From: Alcanivorax sp.
GTDB lineage: Bacteria > Pseudomonadota > Gammaproteobacteria > Pseudomonadales > Alcanivoracaceae
DNA length: 64,000 nt
Direction of reading: 5' to 3'
Assembly: GCF_017794965.1 (NCBI RefSeq)
Contig: NZ_CP051240.1
Coordinates: 3,100,001-3,164,000 of the forward strand
The notes under the pieces: generated by a model
Seen by the model: only the letters and a program-made list of their open reading frames with translations
Told to the model about the DNA's origin: nothing
Databases searched by the model: none
Program-made: the position numbers and the translations under genes
Part shown: in pieces, positions 1-7,811 of the stretch
Layout: the number at the start of each line of letters is the position of its first letter
Position numbering within the stretch: the first letter of the stretch is position 1

Positions 1-323
1 TCAAGGCCCGTGAGCAGGCCATCCGCTCCACCCGCTCCGCCCTGGACGCTACCCAGTCCGGTTATGAAGTGGGCACCCGGAACGTGGTGGACGTGCTCAA
101 TGCCCAGCGCGCCCTGTTTGCCGCCGAACGGGACTATGCCAACGCCCGGTATGACTACATCGTTGATTCCCTGACCCTGAAATCCAGCACCGGCGATCTC
201 CACCAGGGCGACCTGGCCTCGGTAAACCAGTGGCTCTCCTCCAGCGAAACCCTGAACCTGTACGCGCCGGACCTGGAAGGGAAGAGTGAGGAGATGATGG
301 AAGAAAATTCAGTTAACAAATAA
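1..323 (+). CDS. TolC-family outer membrane efflux protein, C-terminal part
   Basis: The frame is open from position 3, so only the last 107 residues of a gene entering from the left are present. The stretch with GYEVGTRNVVDVLNAQRALF followed by DYANARYDYI is characteristic of the second structural repeat of TolC-family channel-tunnels, which carry substrates across the periplasm and outer membrane for RND, MFS or ABC exporters. The tail after it is short and acidic. The last codons (SVNK) and the TAA stop at 321-323 lie inside 7-bp repeats that also reach the end of the convergent waaA gene. It could be tolC itself or a paralogue; partner genes lie outside the window. Confidence 0.85.
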   Translation, partial: KAREQAIRSTRSALDATQSGYEVGTRNVVDVLNAQRALFAAERDYANARYDYIVDSLTLKSSTGDLHQGDLASVNQWLSSSETLNLYAPDLEGKSEEMMEENSVNK

Positions 324-757
324 CAGTGAATAGTGAACAGTGCGCGTGCAGCGCCTGAGTTGACTGAACGCAAAGAGGCCGCGCCCGGACACCGGACGCG
401 GCCTTTTTGTTTTGGTTCATCGCGGGTTAGCGGGGAAGCCTGTTGAGCATCTGTATCCGCAAGCGCTGCCCGACTCTCACATCAAGATCGAAATCGCCTT
501 CAGCCAACCCTGGCCAGGCCCCTTTCCCATAATTCCGTGATGAACGTTTTTGGGGAAAAAGCGAGTTTCGAGTAACGGGTTTCGAAAGGAAAAGCCCTTG
601 CTGTGCTTTGCTTTTCGCAACTCAAAACCCGTTACTCGCTCCTGAATTACTATCGCCCTGGAAATACCCAAAAACCCATTAACGCGGCCCTGCACCTCGC
701 AGCACCCAACCACCCCAACCCGCGCGCTGTTAACTATTCACTGTTAACTGTTCACTA
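310..757. repeat. Heptad-arm cassette 1 with nested second cassette
   Basis: The left outer arm (310-346) reads CAGTTAA, CAAATAA, CAGTGAA, TAGTGAA and then CAGTGCGCG. The right outer arm (721-757) is its approximate inverse: CGCG, CTGTTAA, CTATTCA, CTGTTAA, CTGTTCA. Inside lies a second pair built on another heptad, at 563-583 (GAGTTTC, GAGTAAC, GGGTTTC) and 617-637 (GCAACTC, AAAACCC, GTTACTC). The stop codons of the TolC-family gene (321-323) and of waaA (730-732) both fall within outer-arm heptads. The arms could pair across the convergent junction. No protein gene is recognised in the 400 bp between the stops. Confidence 0.75.
376..408 (+). terminator. Rho-independent terminator after the TolC-family gene
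   Basis: A perfect 8-bp stem, AGGCCGCG at 376-383 and CGCGGCCT at 397-404, has a 13-nt loop and runs directly into five T residues (404-408). It lies 53 bp after the TolC stop, inside the heptad cassette. Confidence 0.8.
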
Positions 758-1998
758 ATGAACAACAGCCCCCTCTCCAGCGCCCCCCGATTAGCGGCCA
801 CCACCGCCGCCGCCGCCTGCCCCTGTTGCCGGCAACGTTCGGCATCATCGAACAGCGCCAACAGGGTTGTTGCCAGTTCATCCGCATTGTTAACCACTGA
901 CAGCCCGCCGGCGTCATCCAGCAGTTGTGAGATGGCGGTGAAGTTGTGTAGGTGGGGGCCGGTGAGCACCGGTTTTTCCCAGGCGGCAGGCTCAAGCAGA
1001 TTGTGGCCACCCACCGGCACCAGGGAGCCGCCCACGAAGGCAAGATCCGCCGTGCCGAACAGCATCAGCAATTCCCCCATGGTGTCGGCCAGATACACCT
1101 GCGTCTGCGCAGGGTCTTCCCCGGCACTGCGCCGGGCCACTGTCAGTCCCTGTTGTCGCACCAGGTCAGCCACATCGTTGAAGCGTTCCGGGTGGCGAGG
1201 CACCAGCACCAGCAAAGCCTCCTGATGCTGCGCCAGCACCTGTTGATGGGTCGCCAGCACCGGCTCGTCTTCACCGGGATGGGTACTGGCCGCAATCCAC
1301 ACCGGACGCGCGCCCATCCCGGCTCGCAGCGCAGCCGCCCTGTCGCGCAAGGCGGCATCCAGTGACATGTCAAATTTCACGCTGCCAATGGCATGCACCC
1401 GTTCCGGCCAGGCGCCCAGCGCCACATAGCGCTCCGCCTCCACGGGAGTCTGTACCGCCAGCGCATCGAAGCGGGCCATCATGGGCCGCACCAGCCGCGG
1501 CAACTTGCTGTAGCCACGGTAACTCTTTTCCGACAGCCGCCCGTTCATCAGCATCAGTTTGGCGCCGTGGCGCTTGGCCGCCGCACACAGATTCGGCCAC
1601 AGTTCGGTCTCCAGCACCACCACCAGCTGCGGATCAAACGCACGCATGAACCGTCGCAATGCGCCCGGGATTTCCCAGGGGCAGTACACATGGGTGACGC
1701 GATCACCAAACAGGGCCTTCACCCGCTCGGAGCCCGTGGGCGTGGTCGTGGTCACCAGCAATGGCGTGCCCGGATGGTCCGCCAGCAACCTCTCGATCAA
1801 GGGCGCTGCCGCCAGGGTTTCCCCCACCGATACCGCATGCACCCAGAGACTTTTTTGCAACGCCCCTTTGCGGTACCCCCAGGCCATGCGTTCGGCCCAG
1901 CGCTGACGATAGGCTGGCGCCTTGCGCCCGCGCAGCCACAGGCGCAGGAACAAAAATGGCAGGAGCAAATACCAGAGAGCGGAGTAGAAGGTTTGCAT
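730..1998 (-). CDS. waaA: 3-deoxy-D-manno-octulosonic acid (Kdo) transferase
   Basis: This 422-residue glycosyltransferase adds Kdo to the lipid A precursor at the cytoplasmic face of the inner membrane, an essential step in making the lipopolysaccharide core. One hydrophobic anchor is seen at residues 5-22, followed by an Arg-rich stretch. HAVSVGE places a Glu at residue 60, matching the catalytic Glu of the family. The C-terminal nucleotide-sugar region has GGSLVPVGGHNLLEPAAW. Length is normal for the family (about 420-425). The final residues TVNS and the stop are encoded by the intergenic heptad repeats, so the C-terminus has probably been remodelled by that repeat. Confidence 0.95.
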   Translation of the reverse strand: MQTFYSALWYLLLPFLFLRLWLRGRKAPAYRQRWAERMAWGYRKGALQKSLWVHAVSVGETLAAAPLIERLLADHPGTPLLVTTTTPTGSERVKALFGDRVTHVYCPWEIPGALRRFMRAFDPQLVVVLETELWPNLCAAAKRHGAKLMLMNGRLSEKSYRGYSKLPRLVRPMMARFDALAVQTPVEAERYVALGAWPERVHAIGSVKFDMSLDAALRDRAAALRAGMGARPVWIAASTHPGEDEPVLATHQQVLAQHQEALLVLVPRHPERFNDVADLVRQQGLTVARRSAGEDPAQTQVYLADTMGELLMLFGTADLAFVGGSLVPVGGHNLLEPAAWEKPVLTGPHLHNFTAISQLLDDAGGLSVVNNADELATTLLALFDDAERCRQQGQAAAAVVAANRGALERGLLFISEQLTVNS

Positions 1999-2010
1999 AG
2001 GGCTTCTTGT

Positions 2011-2045
2011 GTCGGATGTCGGGCGCCGGACGTCTGACGTCCGGC
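2011..2045. repeat. Solitary GTCGGAN heptads with hairpin
   Basis: The units GTCGGAT, GTCGGGC, GCCGGAC, GTCTGAC are spaced by seven bases. The end forms a perfect hairpin, GCCGGACGT (2025-2033) with ACGTCCGGC (2037-2045) and a 3-nt loop. It lies between the divergent waaA and the FAD oxidoreductase gene. No distant partner arm is seen. Confidence 0.6.
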
Positions 2046-2049
2046 CGGT

Positions 2050-2063
2050 CTATGCTAGCATAG
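2050..2063. promoter_or_regulatory. Perfect 14-bp palindrome upstream of FAD oxidoreductase
   Basis: CTATGCTAGCATAG is identical on both strands and lies 25 bp before the ATG at 2089. It could be an operator, or its TATGCT part could serve as a -10 element. No regulator can be assigned. Confidence 0.4.
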
Positions 2064-2088
2064 CCGCACTGTTCAACGATGGTGCTCC

Positions 2089-3282
2089 ATGAGCGACAAC
2101 ACTCTGAAACCCGACATCCTTGTATTCGGTGGTGGCATCGCCGGTCTGTGGCTGATCAATCGGCTCAACGCCGCTGGCTATCAGTGCCTGCTGCTGGAAA
2201 GCGGCTCCCTCGGCGGTGACCAGACCCTGGCCAGCCAGGGCATCATTCACGGTGGCCTCAAGTATGCGCTGAGCGGCAGCCTGTCCAGCGAATCCGAATC
2301 CATTGCCGCCATGCCCGACCGTTGGCGCTCAGCCATGGCCGGTGACGACCCGGTAGACCTGCGCAACCTGAAAGTACTCAGCGATACCCAGCACATGTGG
2401 TCCAGCGGCTCGGTGGCGTCGCGGATGACCAACTTCTTTGCCAGCAAGATGCTGCGCGGTCGCATCGACAAGCTGAAGCGTAGCGACTTTCCCTCCGCAC
2501 TGGCGGACAGAGCCTTCAAGGGCAACGTCTACAAGCTGGATGACCTGGTGATTAATACCGAGTCCCTGATTGAAACCCTGGCCGCCCCGGTGCGTGATCG
2601 GCTGCTGGCCTATGATCCGGCAAGGGATACGCTGGAGTGGAACGACAGCGGCCTGGCTTGCGCCACCGTTAACGGCGTGCGCATTGAACCGCGCATGACC
2701 TTGCTGGCCGCCGGCAACGGCAACCCTGAACTGCTGGAGCAAGCCCACAAGGCACACCTGCTGGAAGAGGAATACAGCCAGCTTCGCCCGCTGAAAATGC
2801 TGCTGGTCAAGCATGATCTGGGCCACCGTCTCTACGCCCATTGCGTGGGCACCAGCAACAAGCCGGTGCTCACCGTCACCACCCATGACTGCCCGGACGG
2901 CAAGGTAGTGTGGTATCTGGGCGGCGACCTGGCCGAGCAGGGGGTGGAGCGCAGTGACGAGGAGCAGCTGGCCGCCGGCCGCGCTGAACTCAGCAAGCTG
3001 TTTCCCTGGCTGGATTTCAGCAACGCTGAGCTGGCGACGCTGGATGTGGTGCGCGCAGAGCCCAAACAGCAGGCGTTGGTAAAACCGGACAACGCCTACG
3101 CTCGCCGCGACCGGAACCTGATTATCAGCTGGCCCACCAAGCTCACCCTGGCCCCGGATCTGGGAGACCGGGTGATGGCGCTGGTGGAAGAACACGGCCT
3201 GCAACCGGGCGAGCCAATGGCGCTGCCCGCAGAACTGAAGCAGGCGCCCATGGGCGTGCCGTACTGGCATACCTGTTTTTAA
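2089..3282 (+). CDS. FAD-dependent oxidoreductase of the DAO / glycerol-3-phosphate dehydrogenase type
   Basis: The 397-residue protein opens with a Rossmann dinucleotide motif, GGGIAG at residues 14-19, followed by an acidic strand end (LLLES). This is the usual FAD-binding start of the D-amino-acid oxidase superfamily. The GIIHGGLKYAL stretch near residue 50 recalls the flavin-contact loop of glycerol-3-phosphate dehydrogenases. No signal peptide or membrane segment is seen, so it is probably cytoplasmic. The gene stands alone, divergent from waaA. The substrate cannot be told from sequence. Confidence 0.75.
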   Translation: MSDNTLKPDILVFGGGIAGLWLINRLNAAGYQCLLLESGSLGGDQTLASQGIIHGGLKYALSGSLSSESESIAAMPDRWRSAMAGDDPVDLRNLKVLSDTQHMWSSGSVASRMTNFFASKMLRGRIDKLKRSDFPSALADRAFKGNVYKLDDLVINTESLIETLAAPVRDRLLAYDPARDTLEWNDSGLACATVNGVRIEPRMTLLAAGNGNPELLEQAHKAHLLEEEYSQLRPLKMLLVKHDLGHRLYAHCVGTSNKPVLTVTTHDCPDGKVVWYLGGDLAEQGVERSDEEQLAAGRAELSKLFPWLDFSNAELATLDVVRAEPKQQALVKPDNAYARRDRNLIISWPTKLTLAPDLGDRVMALVEEHGLQPGEPMALPAELKQAPMGVPYWHTCF

Positions 3283-3319
3283 CATTGCCCGAGGGCTTTG
3301 CTGGAGACGTGTGGAAATG

Positions 3320-3479
3320 AGTTGAAAGTTCAAAGTTTAAAGTTGAAAAGCGCGGGATAAACAGGGTGCCGGTTTTAATGCCGCCACCGCGCACCATTGC
3401 TTGTGACCGCGGAGCACCAACGTCGAAAACCGAAACAGCCTGGCTTCGCGTTTCAACTTTAAACTTTGAACTTTCAACT
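3320..3479. repeat. Heptad-arm cassette 2, perfect 29-bp inverted arms
   Basis: The left arm (3320-3348) is four tandem AGTTNAA heptads with N = G, C, T, G, then a final A. The right arm (3451-3479) is its exact reverse complement over all 29 bases. Inside, the left arm is followed by AGCGCG and the right arm is preceded by CGCG. The 102-nt middle is GC-rich. It lies between the FAD oxidoreductase and the aldo/keto reductase, both on the + strand, so it can act as a spacer or attenuator but is not at a convergent junction. Confidence 0.9.
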
Positions 3480-3530
3480 GCTTTTGCCTCGCTACCCGAA
3501 CCCCTCCCACCACCAACACAGAGGACCGTC

Positions 3531-4325
3531 ATGGCTTTCATGCGCCCGCTGGGCAACACAGGTTTGACCGTCAGCGCTCTGGGCCTCGGCACGGTGAAGA
3601 TTGGCCGTGACAAGGGCGTCAAATACCCCAACGGCTTCACTATCCCGGATGACAAGGCGGTGAGCGATCTGCTGGCCCAGGCACGCGATCTGGGCATCAA
3701 CCTGATCGATACCGCCCCGGCCTATGGGCATAGCGAAGCGCGGCTTGGCCAGCTGCTGAGACAGCGCCATGAGTGGGTCATCGTGACCAAGGTGGGGGAA
3801 GAGTTCGACAATGACAGCGGTGAAAGCCGGTTCGACTTTTCGCCGGCCTACGTTCGCCAATCCGTGGAACGCAGCCTGAAAAGACTGAACACGGATTACC
3901 TGGATTGCGTACTGATTCATTCCGATGGCAATGACAGGGCGATCATTGAACAAGGCACCCTGGATGCCCTGAACGATCTGAAAAAGGCGGGCCTGATTCG
4001 TGCCACCGGCATGTCCACCAAGACCGTGGAAGGCGGTATCGCCACACTCGACCACGGAGATATAGCCATGGTCACCTATAACCTGCAACATGCAGAAGAG
4101 GTGCCGGTGATCGAACATGCGGCGACGCATCACAAGGGCATCCTGATCAAGAAAGCCTTTGCCAGCGGCCACCTTGCTGAGCATATCGCCGACCCGGTAC
4201 AGGAAAGTCTGAACCAGATCCTTGGCACGCCCGGCGTAGGCAGTATCATTGCCGGCACCATCAATCCCGCACATCTGCAGGAAAACGTGGCGAAAGCCCG
4301 CCGCGCCTGCTCAGAACAACAATGA
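3531..4325 (+). CDS. Aldo/keto reductase
   Basis: A 264-residue (alpha/beta)8-barrel NADPH-dependent oxidoreductase. The family's catalytic tetrad is visible: Asp60 and Tyr65 in LIDTAPAYG, Lys87 in VTKVG and His130 in CVLIHSDG. The C-terminal cofactor region has GSIIAGTINPAHLQENV. The chosen ATG at 3531 is preceded by GAGG at 3521-3524. The open frame extends upstream, but that part only translates the repeat cassette. The stop overlaps the next start (ATGA), suggesting co-transcription. The physiological substrate is unknown. Confidence 0.85.
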   Translation: MAFMRPLGNTGLTVSALGLGTVKIGRDKGVKYPNGFTIPDDKAVSDLLAQARDLGINLIDTAPAYGHSEARLGQLLRQRHEWVIVTKVGEEFDNDSGESRFDFSPAYVRQSVERSLKRLNTDYLDCVLIHSDGNDRAIIEQGTLDALNDLKKAGLIRATGMSTKTVEGGIATLDHGDIAMVTYNLQHAEEVPVIEHAATHHKGILIKKAFASGHLAEHIADPVQESLNQILGTPGVGSIIAGTINPAHLQENVAKARRACSEQQ

Positions 4326-4693
4326 CAATGCACACTACAGAGAACACAATGCCCATGCGCTTCACCCTGGCCACCCTGCTGATTATGCTCGCCACCGTTT
4401 CCACCGTAACCCACGCCGACAAGGTCCTGCTACTGCGTGAGGCCCCCACCGACTGCGAAGACAAAGGCGAGGTGTCCATCACCACCGGGAGCCCCCTTCA
4501 GGGCATGTTTTTCAGCGATGCCATGATCAACAACAACGCCACCAAGAAGATCAAGAAAGCCATCAAGAAGGCGGGAGGCAATGTTGGCGTGATCAGCGAC
4601 CGTCGCGAGTTCATGATGGAAAGCCATTTCCGGGGCATCGAGCATATCGAGCTGGATGCCTGGGTGTGGAAATGTGAAGAGAAAAGCAGCTAA
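4322..4693 (+). CDS. Small secreted protein, possibly DUF4156-like
   Basis: A 123-residue protein whose ATG overlaps the aldo/keto reductase stop. In-frame ATGs at 4349 and 4355 would start directly at the signal peptide and may be the real starts. A hydrophobic segment (FTLATLLIMLATVSTV) ending in THA before DK suggests export to the periplasm. The mature part has two Cys (DCED and WKCEE) that could form a disulphide, and a Lys-rich helix (KKIKKAIKKAGG). The CEDKGEV pattern faintly recalls the DUF4156 (YjeI) family, but I am not sure. The stop codon lies in the first heptad of the following repeat cassette. Confidence 0.55.
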   Translation: MTMHTTENTMPMRFTLATLLIMLATVSTVTHADKVLLLREAPTDCEDKGEVSITTGSPLQGMFFSDAMINNNATKKIKKAIKKAGGNVGVISDRREFMMESHFRGIEHIELDAWVWKCEEKSS

Positions 4694-4841
4694 CAGCTAC
4701 GAGCTTCCAGCTTCGAGAAAGATCTGCTCCCCATTACTTCCAGCTGTGAAGCCGCGACTTGAGTATGGACGCGGCTTCATCCGCCGCAACCCCACAAGCC
4801 TTACTCGCGACTTGAAGCTCGAAGCTAGAAGCTCGAAGCTG
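4687..4841. repeat. Heptad-arm cassette 3 (AGCTNCN type) between convergent genes
   Basis: The left arm is CAGCTAA, CAGCTAC, GAGCTTC, CAGCTTC, GAG (4687-4717). The right arm is GAAGCTC, GAAGCTA, GAAGCTC, GAAGCTG (4814-4841). The middle holds a perfect 10-bp hairpin, TGAAGCCGCG at 4747-4756 with CGCGGCTTCA at 4770-4779. The stop of the + strand gene (4691-4693) and the stop of the patatin gene (4825-4827) both lie within heptads, so the two convergent genes terminate in opposite arms of one potential hairpin. Confidence 0.85.
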
Positions 4842-5676
4842 CTTTTGTTTCTACTCCCAACGCCTGCAGCCCTGCCCAATGCCCTTGCTGATACCCAGCC
4901 TCCAGCTTGCCAGGATGGGTGGTCAGGCGGCTGACCGGGAAGTGCTCCTCTGGCGCGATCACCGTGAGTTGGCAATCTGCTGGCGGGTTGGCGATGAATG
5001 CCAGTGAATCGTTGTAGATGTCCACGCGCTTCAGCATGGCTTGATATAAGGCGGGCATATCCTTAACCCAGGGTTTGAGCAGCGGCGTCAGGGCGCTGGG
5101 CTTCTTGCGATAGCCCTGGTGGCGAGACAGCACCACGGTGATCTCCCGCGCGCCCTGCTCATAGGCCCAACGCACCGGGATGGAATCCGCCAGGCCACCA
5201 TCCGTCATGGCCTGGCCGTTCACCTCAGGAAAATCCCGATACGCAAAGGGAATCGAACAGGAGGCGGTCATGATTTCATCGAGATTGTCCTGCCCGGCCT
5301 GAAAGTAATGGGGAGCCCCCTCCTCCACTGACGTGGTCACCACCCATAACGGCACGGCTCTTTGCCAGTGTCTCTCCAATGCCAGCGGCACATCGGCAAG
5401 AGACTGATGCCACAACCAGTGCACATCGCACAGATGCCCTCCGGCCATAAAACGCTGCCAATTGATAAACTCCGGTCGACAGGCGTGATCCGTAATGATC
5501 TTCCGGCTACGGCCATGGTCGCCCGCCAGATAGCCAATCAAGTTGGTGGAGCCGGCGGAGACGCCTACGGCAAAATCGAAGGGGCGGTAATCATGTTCCA
5601 GAAAGGCATCCAGCACCCCGGCGGCAAAGATGCCGCGCATGGCACCGCCTTCTACTACCAGTGCACGTTGCGTCAT
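4825..5676 (-). CDS. Patatin-like phospholipase (YjjU/RssA type)
   Basis: A 283-residue member of the bacterial patatin family, Ser-Asp dyad lipid acyl hydrolases. The oxyanion-hole Gly/Arg motif EGGAMRG is at residues 9-15. The nucleophile elbow GVSAG places Ser40. The second catalytic residue is Asp159 in DGG. No signal peptide is seen, so action on the cytoplasmic side of the membrane is likely. The last residues SSF and the TAG stop are read from heptad repeats. Natural substrates of this subgroup are poorly known. Confidence 0.88.
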   Translation of the reverse strand: MTQRALVVEGGAMRGIFAAGVLDAFLEHDYRPFDFAVGVSAGSTNLIGYLAGDHGRSRKIITDHACRPEFINWQRFMAGGHLCDVHWLWHQSLADVPLALERHWQRAVPLWVVTTSVEEGAPHYFQAGQDNLDEIMTASCSIPFAYRDFPEVNGQAMTDGGLADSIPVRWAYEQGAREITVVLSRHQGYRKKPSALTPLLKPWVKDMPALYQAMLKRVDIYNDSLAFIANPPADCQLTVIAPEEHFPVSRLTTHPGKLEAGYQQGHWAGLQALGVETKAASSF

Positions 5677-5950
5677 GACGCTTTCTCCCGATGAGCCTGA
5701 TCTCTACATCACCATGCCAAATCGTTTACCCGTGAGGAAATAGGATCACCCTGTCTTCACCATTGTTTTCGCTAATGCCAGCCCATGCAGCAATAGCACC
5801 GCACCAACAAGGCCCCGGGCACAGCACCTGCACCGTTGCAGCGCAGACGCCTCAGTTTGGCGCATCAAGGTTGCCAAGAGGGCTTTACCCCCTGCAACGA
5901 CCCTCCTATTAATTTCTGTAAAAACAACGCATTAAAACAATTTTTTCAAT

Positions 5951-5967
5951 CTGGCACCGGGCTTGCA
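5951..5967 (+). promoter_or_regulatory. Sigma-54-like promoter of the urea operon
   Basis: CTGGCACCGGGCTTGCA matches the RpoN consensus CTGGCACG-N4-TTGCA at every defined position except one (C for G after TGGCAC). The GG (-24) and GC (-12) dinucleotides are correctly spaced. A start site would fall near 5977, about 35 bp before the ATG at 6012. RpoN/NtrC control of urea catabolism under nitrogen limitation is well known in other bacteria; here it is an inference. Confidence 0.72.
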
Positions 5968-5984
5968 CAAGAAGGCATACCAAC

Positions 5985-5994
5985 TTGTATACAA
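5985..5994. promoter_or_regulatory. GntR-type operator candidate
   Basis: TTGTATACAA is a perfect 10-bp palindrome of the kind bound by FadR-subfamily GntR regulators (TNGT-N-ACNA). It sits just after the predicted sigma-54 start site, where a bound repressor would block transcription. The GntR gene at 11448 in the same operon is the obvious candidate. Confidence 0.55.
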
Positions 5995-6011
5995 ACAGGT
6001 GTGCTAACGAA

Positions 6012-7811
6012 ATGATCGGCTGGACTCTCGAACAATGGCAGGCCGCCTACCGCAACGGGGACCTTTCCCCCGTGCAGGCGATGAAACAACTGGCTACCGC
6101 ATTACACGACAGTGAACGTGCCCTGTGGATCCACCTGCTTGACGAGTCTTCCCTGATTGCCCAGGCGGAATCCCTGGACGACCCGTCCCTGCCGCTTTAC
6201 GGCATTCCGTTTGCGGTGAAGGACAATATCGACGTGGCGGGCCTGCCCACCAGCGCCGCCTGTCCTGCCTTCACCTACACACCGGAAGATGATGCCACCG
6301 TGGTACGCCTGTTGCGTGAAGCGGGTGCCATTGTGGTCGGCAAGACCAACCTGGACCAGTTCGCCACCGGACTGGTCGGCACGCGCTCCCCCTTTGGCGA
6401 AGTGCCCAACCCCTTCAATGCGGATTACCTCAGCGGCGGCTCCAGCTCAGGCTCGGCGGTCGCCGTCAGCAGCGGTCTGGTGCCCTTTGCCCTGGGCACG
6501 GACACCGCGGGCTCCGGGCGCGTGCCCGCCGCCTTTACCAACACCGTGGGCCTGAAACCCACCCGTGGGGCGGTCAGCACCCGGGGCGTTGTCCCCGCCT
6601 GCCGCACACTGGATTGCGTCAGCGTTTTCGCCCTGGATGTGGCCGATGCCCAGACCATCTACCGCATCATCGGCCAGTTCGACACCGACGATGCTTACTG
6701 CCGCCCCTCTCCCGACCTGCAGGATCAGAGCCTGCCCGCTCGCCCCAGGCTCGGCATTCCTACGGACCTGCCCTGGTTCGGAGACCAGCAAGCGAAGGCA
6801 TTGTGGGAGCGCAACCTGGCCGCCATGAGCGAAATTGCCGATCTGGTGCCATTGGATACCATGGTGCTTCAGGATGCCGCCGCCCTGCTCTATCAAGGGC
6901 CCTGGGTTGCCGAGCGTTTCACGGTGACCGAATCCCTGCTGCAGACACAGCCGGAAGCAGTCCTGCCGGTGATCCGCGACATCCTTGAACCGGCAGCCAC
7001 CCTCAGCGCGGCGGACAGCTTCCGTGCCCAGTATCAGCTGGCGGACCTCAAGCGGGAATCCGAAGCGCTGATGGCGCAAGTGGACGCCCTGCTGCTGCCC
7101 ACCACCCCGGGCATCTATGCCCGCGCGGCGGTCAGCGAAGATCCCATCACCCTGAACAGCCAGCTCGGCACCTGGACCAATTTCGTCAACCTGCTGGATA
7201 TGTGCGCCCTGGCCCTGCCCGGCGGATTCCGTGAAGACGGCCTGCCCGGTGGACTCACCCTGATCGGCAGCGCCTGGCAAGATCATGCGCTGGCCGAGTT
7301 CGGTCAACGCTGGCAACACCACCTTCCCTGGCAGGCCGGCGCTACCGGCCAGATGCTGACGCTGCCCCATGAGCACGGCGCGGCCGACCAGCCCGCTGAC
7401 ACCATTACCGTGGCCGTAGTAGGCGCCCACCTCACTGGCATGCCTCTCAACAGCCAGCTCACCGAGCGCAATGCGGTGCTGCTGGAGGCCACCCGTACCG
7501 CCCCCTGTTACCAACTCTACGCACTGGCCAACACCGTGCCCCCCAAACCCGGCCTGATTCGTAACCCGAACGCCGCAGGCGCCAGCATCCCCATTGAACT
7601 GTGGCAGATGCCACTGGAGCACTTTGGCAGCTTTGTCGGGCTGATCCCCGCACCGCTTGGCATCGGCAGTCTGGAAACCGTGGATGGGCGCTGGGTAAAG
7701 GGTTTCATCTGTGAGCCCTGGGCCATTGAAGACGCCACCGACATTACCGCACTGGACGGCTGGCGGAATTACATCGCGTCATTGAACAAGGAGACATCGC
7801 TGACATGCTGA
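6012..7811 (+). CDS. atzF: Allophanate hydrolase
   Basis: A 599-residue amidase-signature enzyme that splits allophanate to ammonia and carbon dioxide, the second step of ATP-dependent urea breakdown. The Ser-cisSer-Lys triad is visible: Lys70 in FAVKDNIDV, Ser144 in GGSSSGS and Ser168 in DTAGSGR. The C-terminal part (about 445-599) matches the extra domain of full-length allophanate hydrolases. The ATG at 6012 is preferred over an in-frame TTG at 5985, which lies inside the putative operator. The stop overlaps the urea carboxylase start (ATGCTGA at 7805-7811), indicating coupled translation. Confidence 0.93.
   Translation: MIGWTLEQWQAAYRNGDLSPVQAMKQLATALHDSERALWIHLLDESSLIAQAESLDDPSLPLYGIPFAVKDNIDVAGLPTSAACPAFTYTPEDDATVVRLLREAGAIVVGKTNLDQFATGLVGTRSPFGEVPNPFNADYLSGGSSSGSAVAVSSGLVPFALGTDTAGSGRVPAAFTNTVGLKPTRGAVSTRGVVPACRTLDCVSVFALDVADAQTIYRIIGQFDTDDAYCRPSPDLQDQSLPARPRLGIPTDLPWFGDQQAKALWERNLAAMSEIADLVPLDTMVLQDAAALLYQGPWVAERFTVTESLLQTQPEAVLPVIRDILEPAATLSAADSFRAQYQLADLKRESEALMAQVDALLLPTTPGIYARAAVSEDPITLNSQLGTWTNFVNLLDMCALALPGGFREDGLPGGLTLIGSAWQDHALAEFGQRWQHHLPWQAGATGQMLTLPHEHGAADQPADTITVAVVGAHLTGMPLNSQLTERNAVLLEATRTAPCYQLYALANTVPPKPGLIRNPNAAGASIPIELWQMPLEHFGSFVGLIPAPLGIGSLETVDGRWVKGFICEPWAIEDATDITALDGWRNYIASLNKETSLTC

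Larger units (their letters stand above)
5677..6011. other. Divergent intergenic region upstream of the urea operon
   Basis: This 335-bp stretch separates the patatin gene from the urea operon. It becomes AT-rich near 5905-5950 and contains the sigma-54-like promoter and the TTGTATACAA palindrome described separately. GCAC-containing stretches at about 5797-5845 could hold NtrC-type enhancer sites, but none matches well enough to call. No coding sequence is recognised. Confidence 0.5.

Noticed and set aside
1393..2037. Long open frame opposite waaA on the + strand
   Set aside because: It is a shadow of the GC-rich waaA coding strand; its translation is rich in Arg, His and Gln and matches no family.
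5985..6011. In-frame TTG start that would add nine residues to allophanate hydrolase
   Set aside because: It lies within a palindrome resembling a GntR operator and right at the expected sigma-54 transcription start; the ATG at 6012 fits better.
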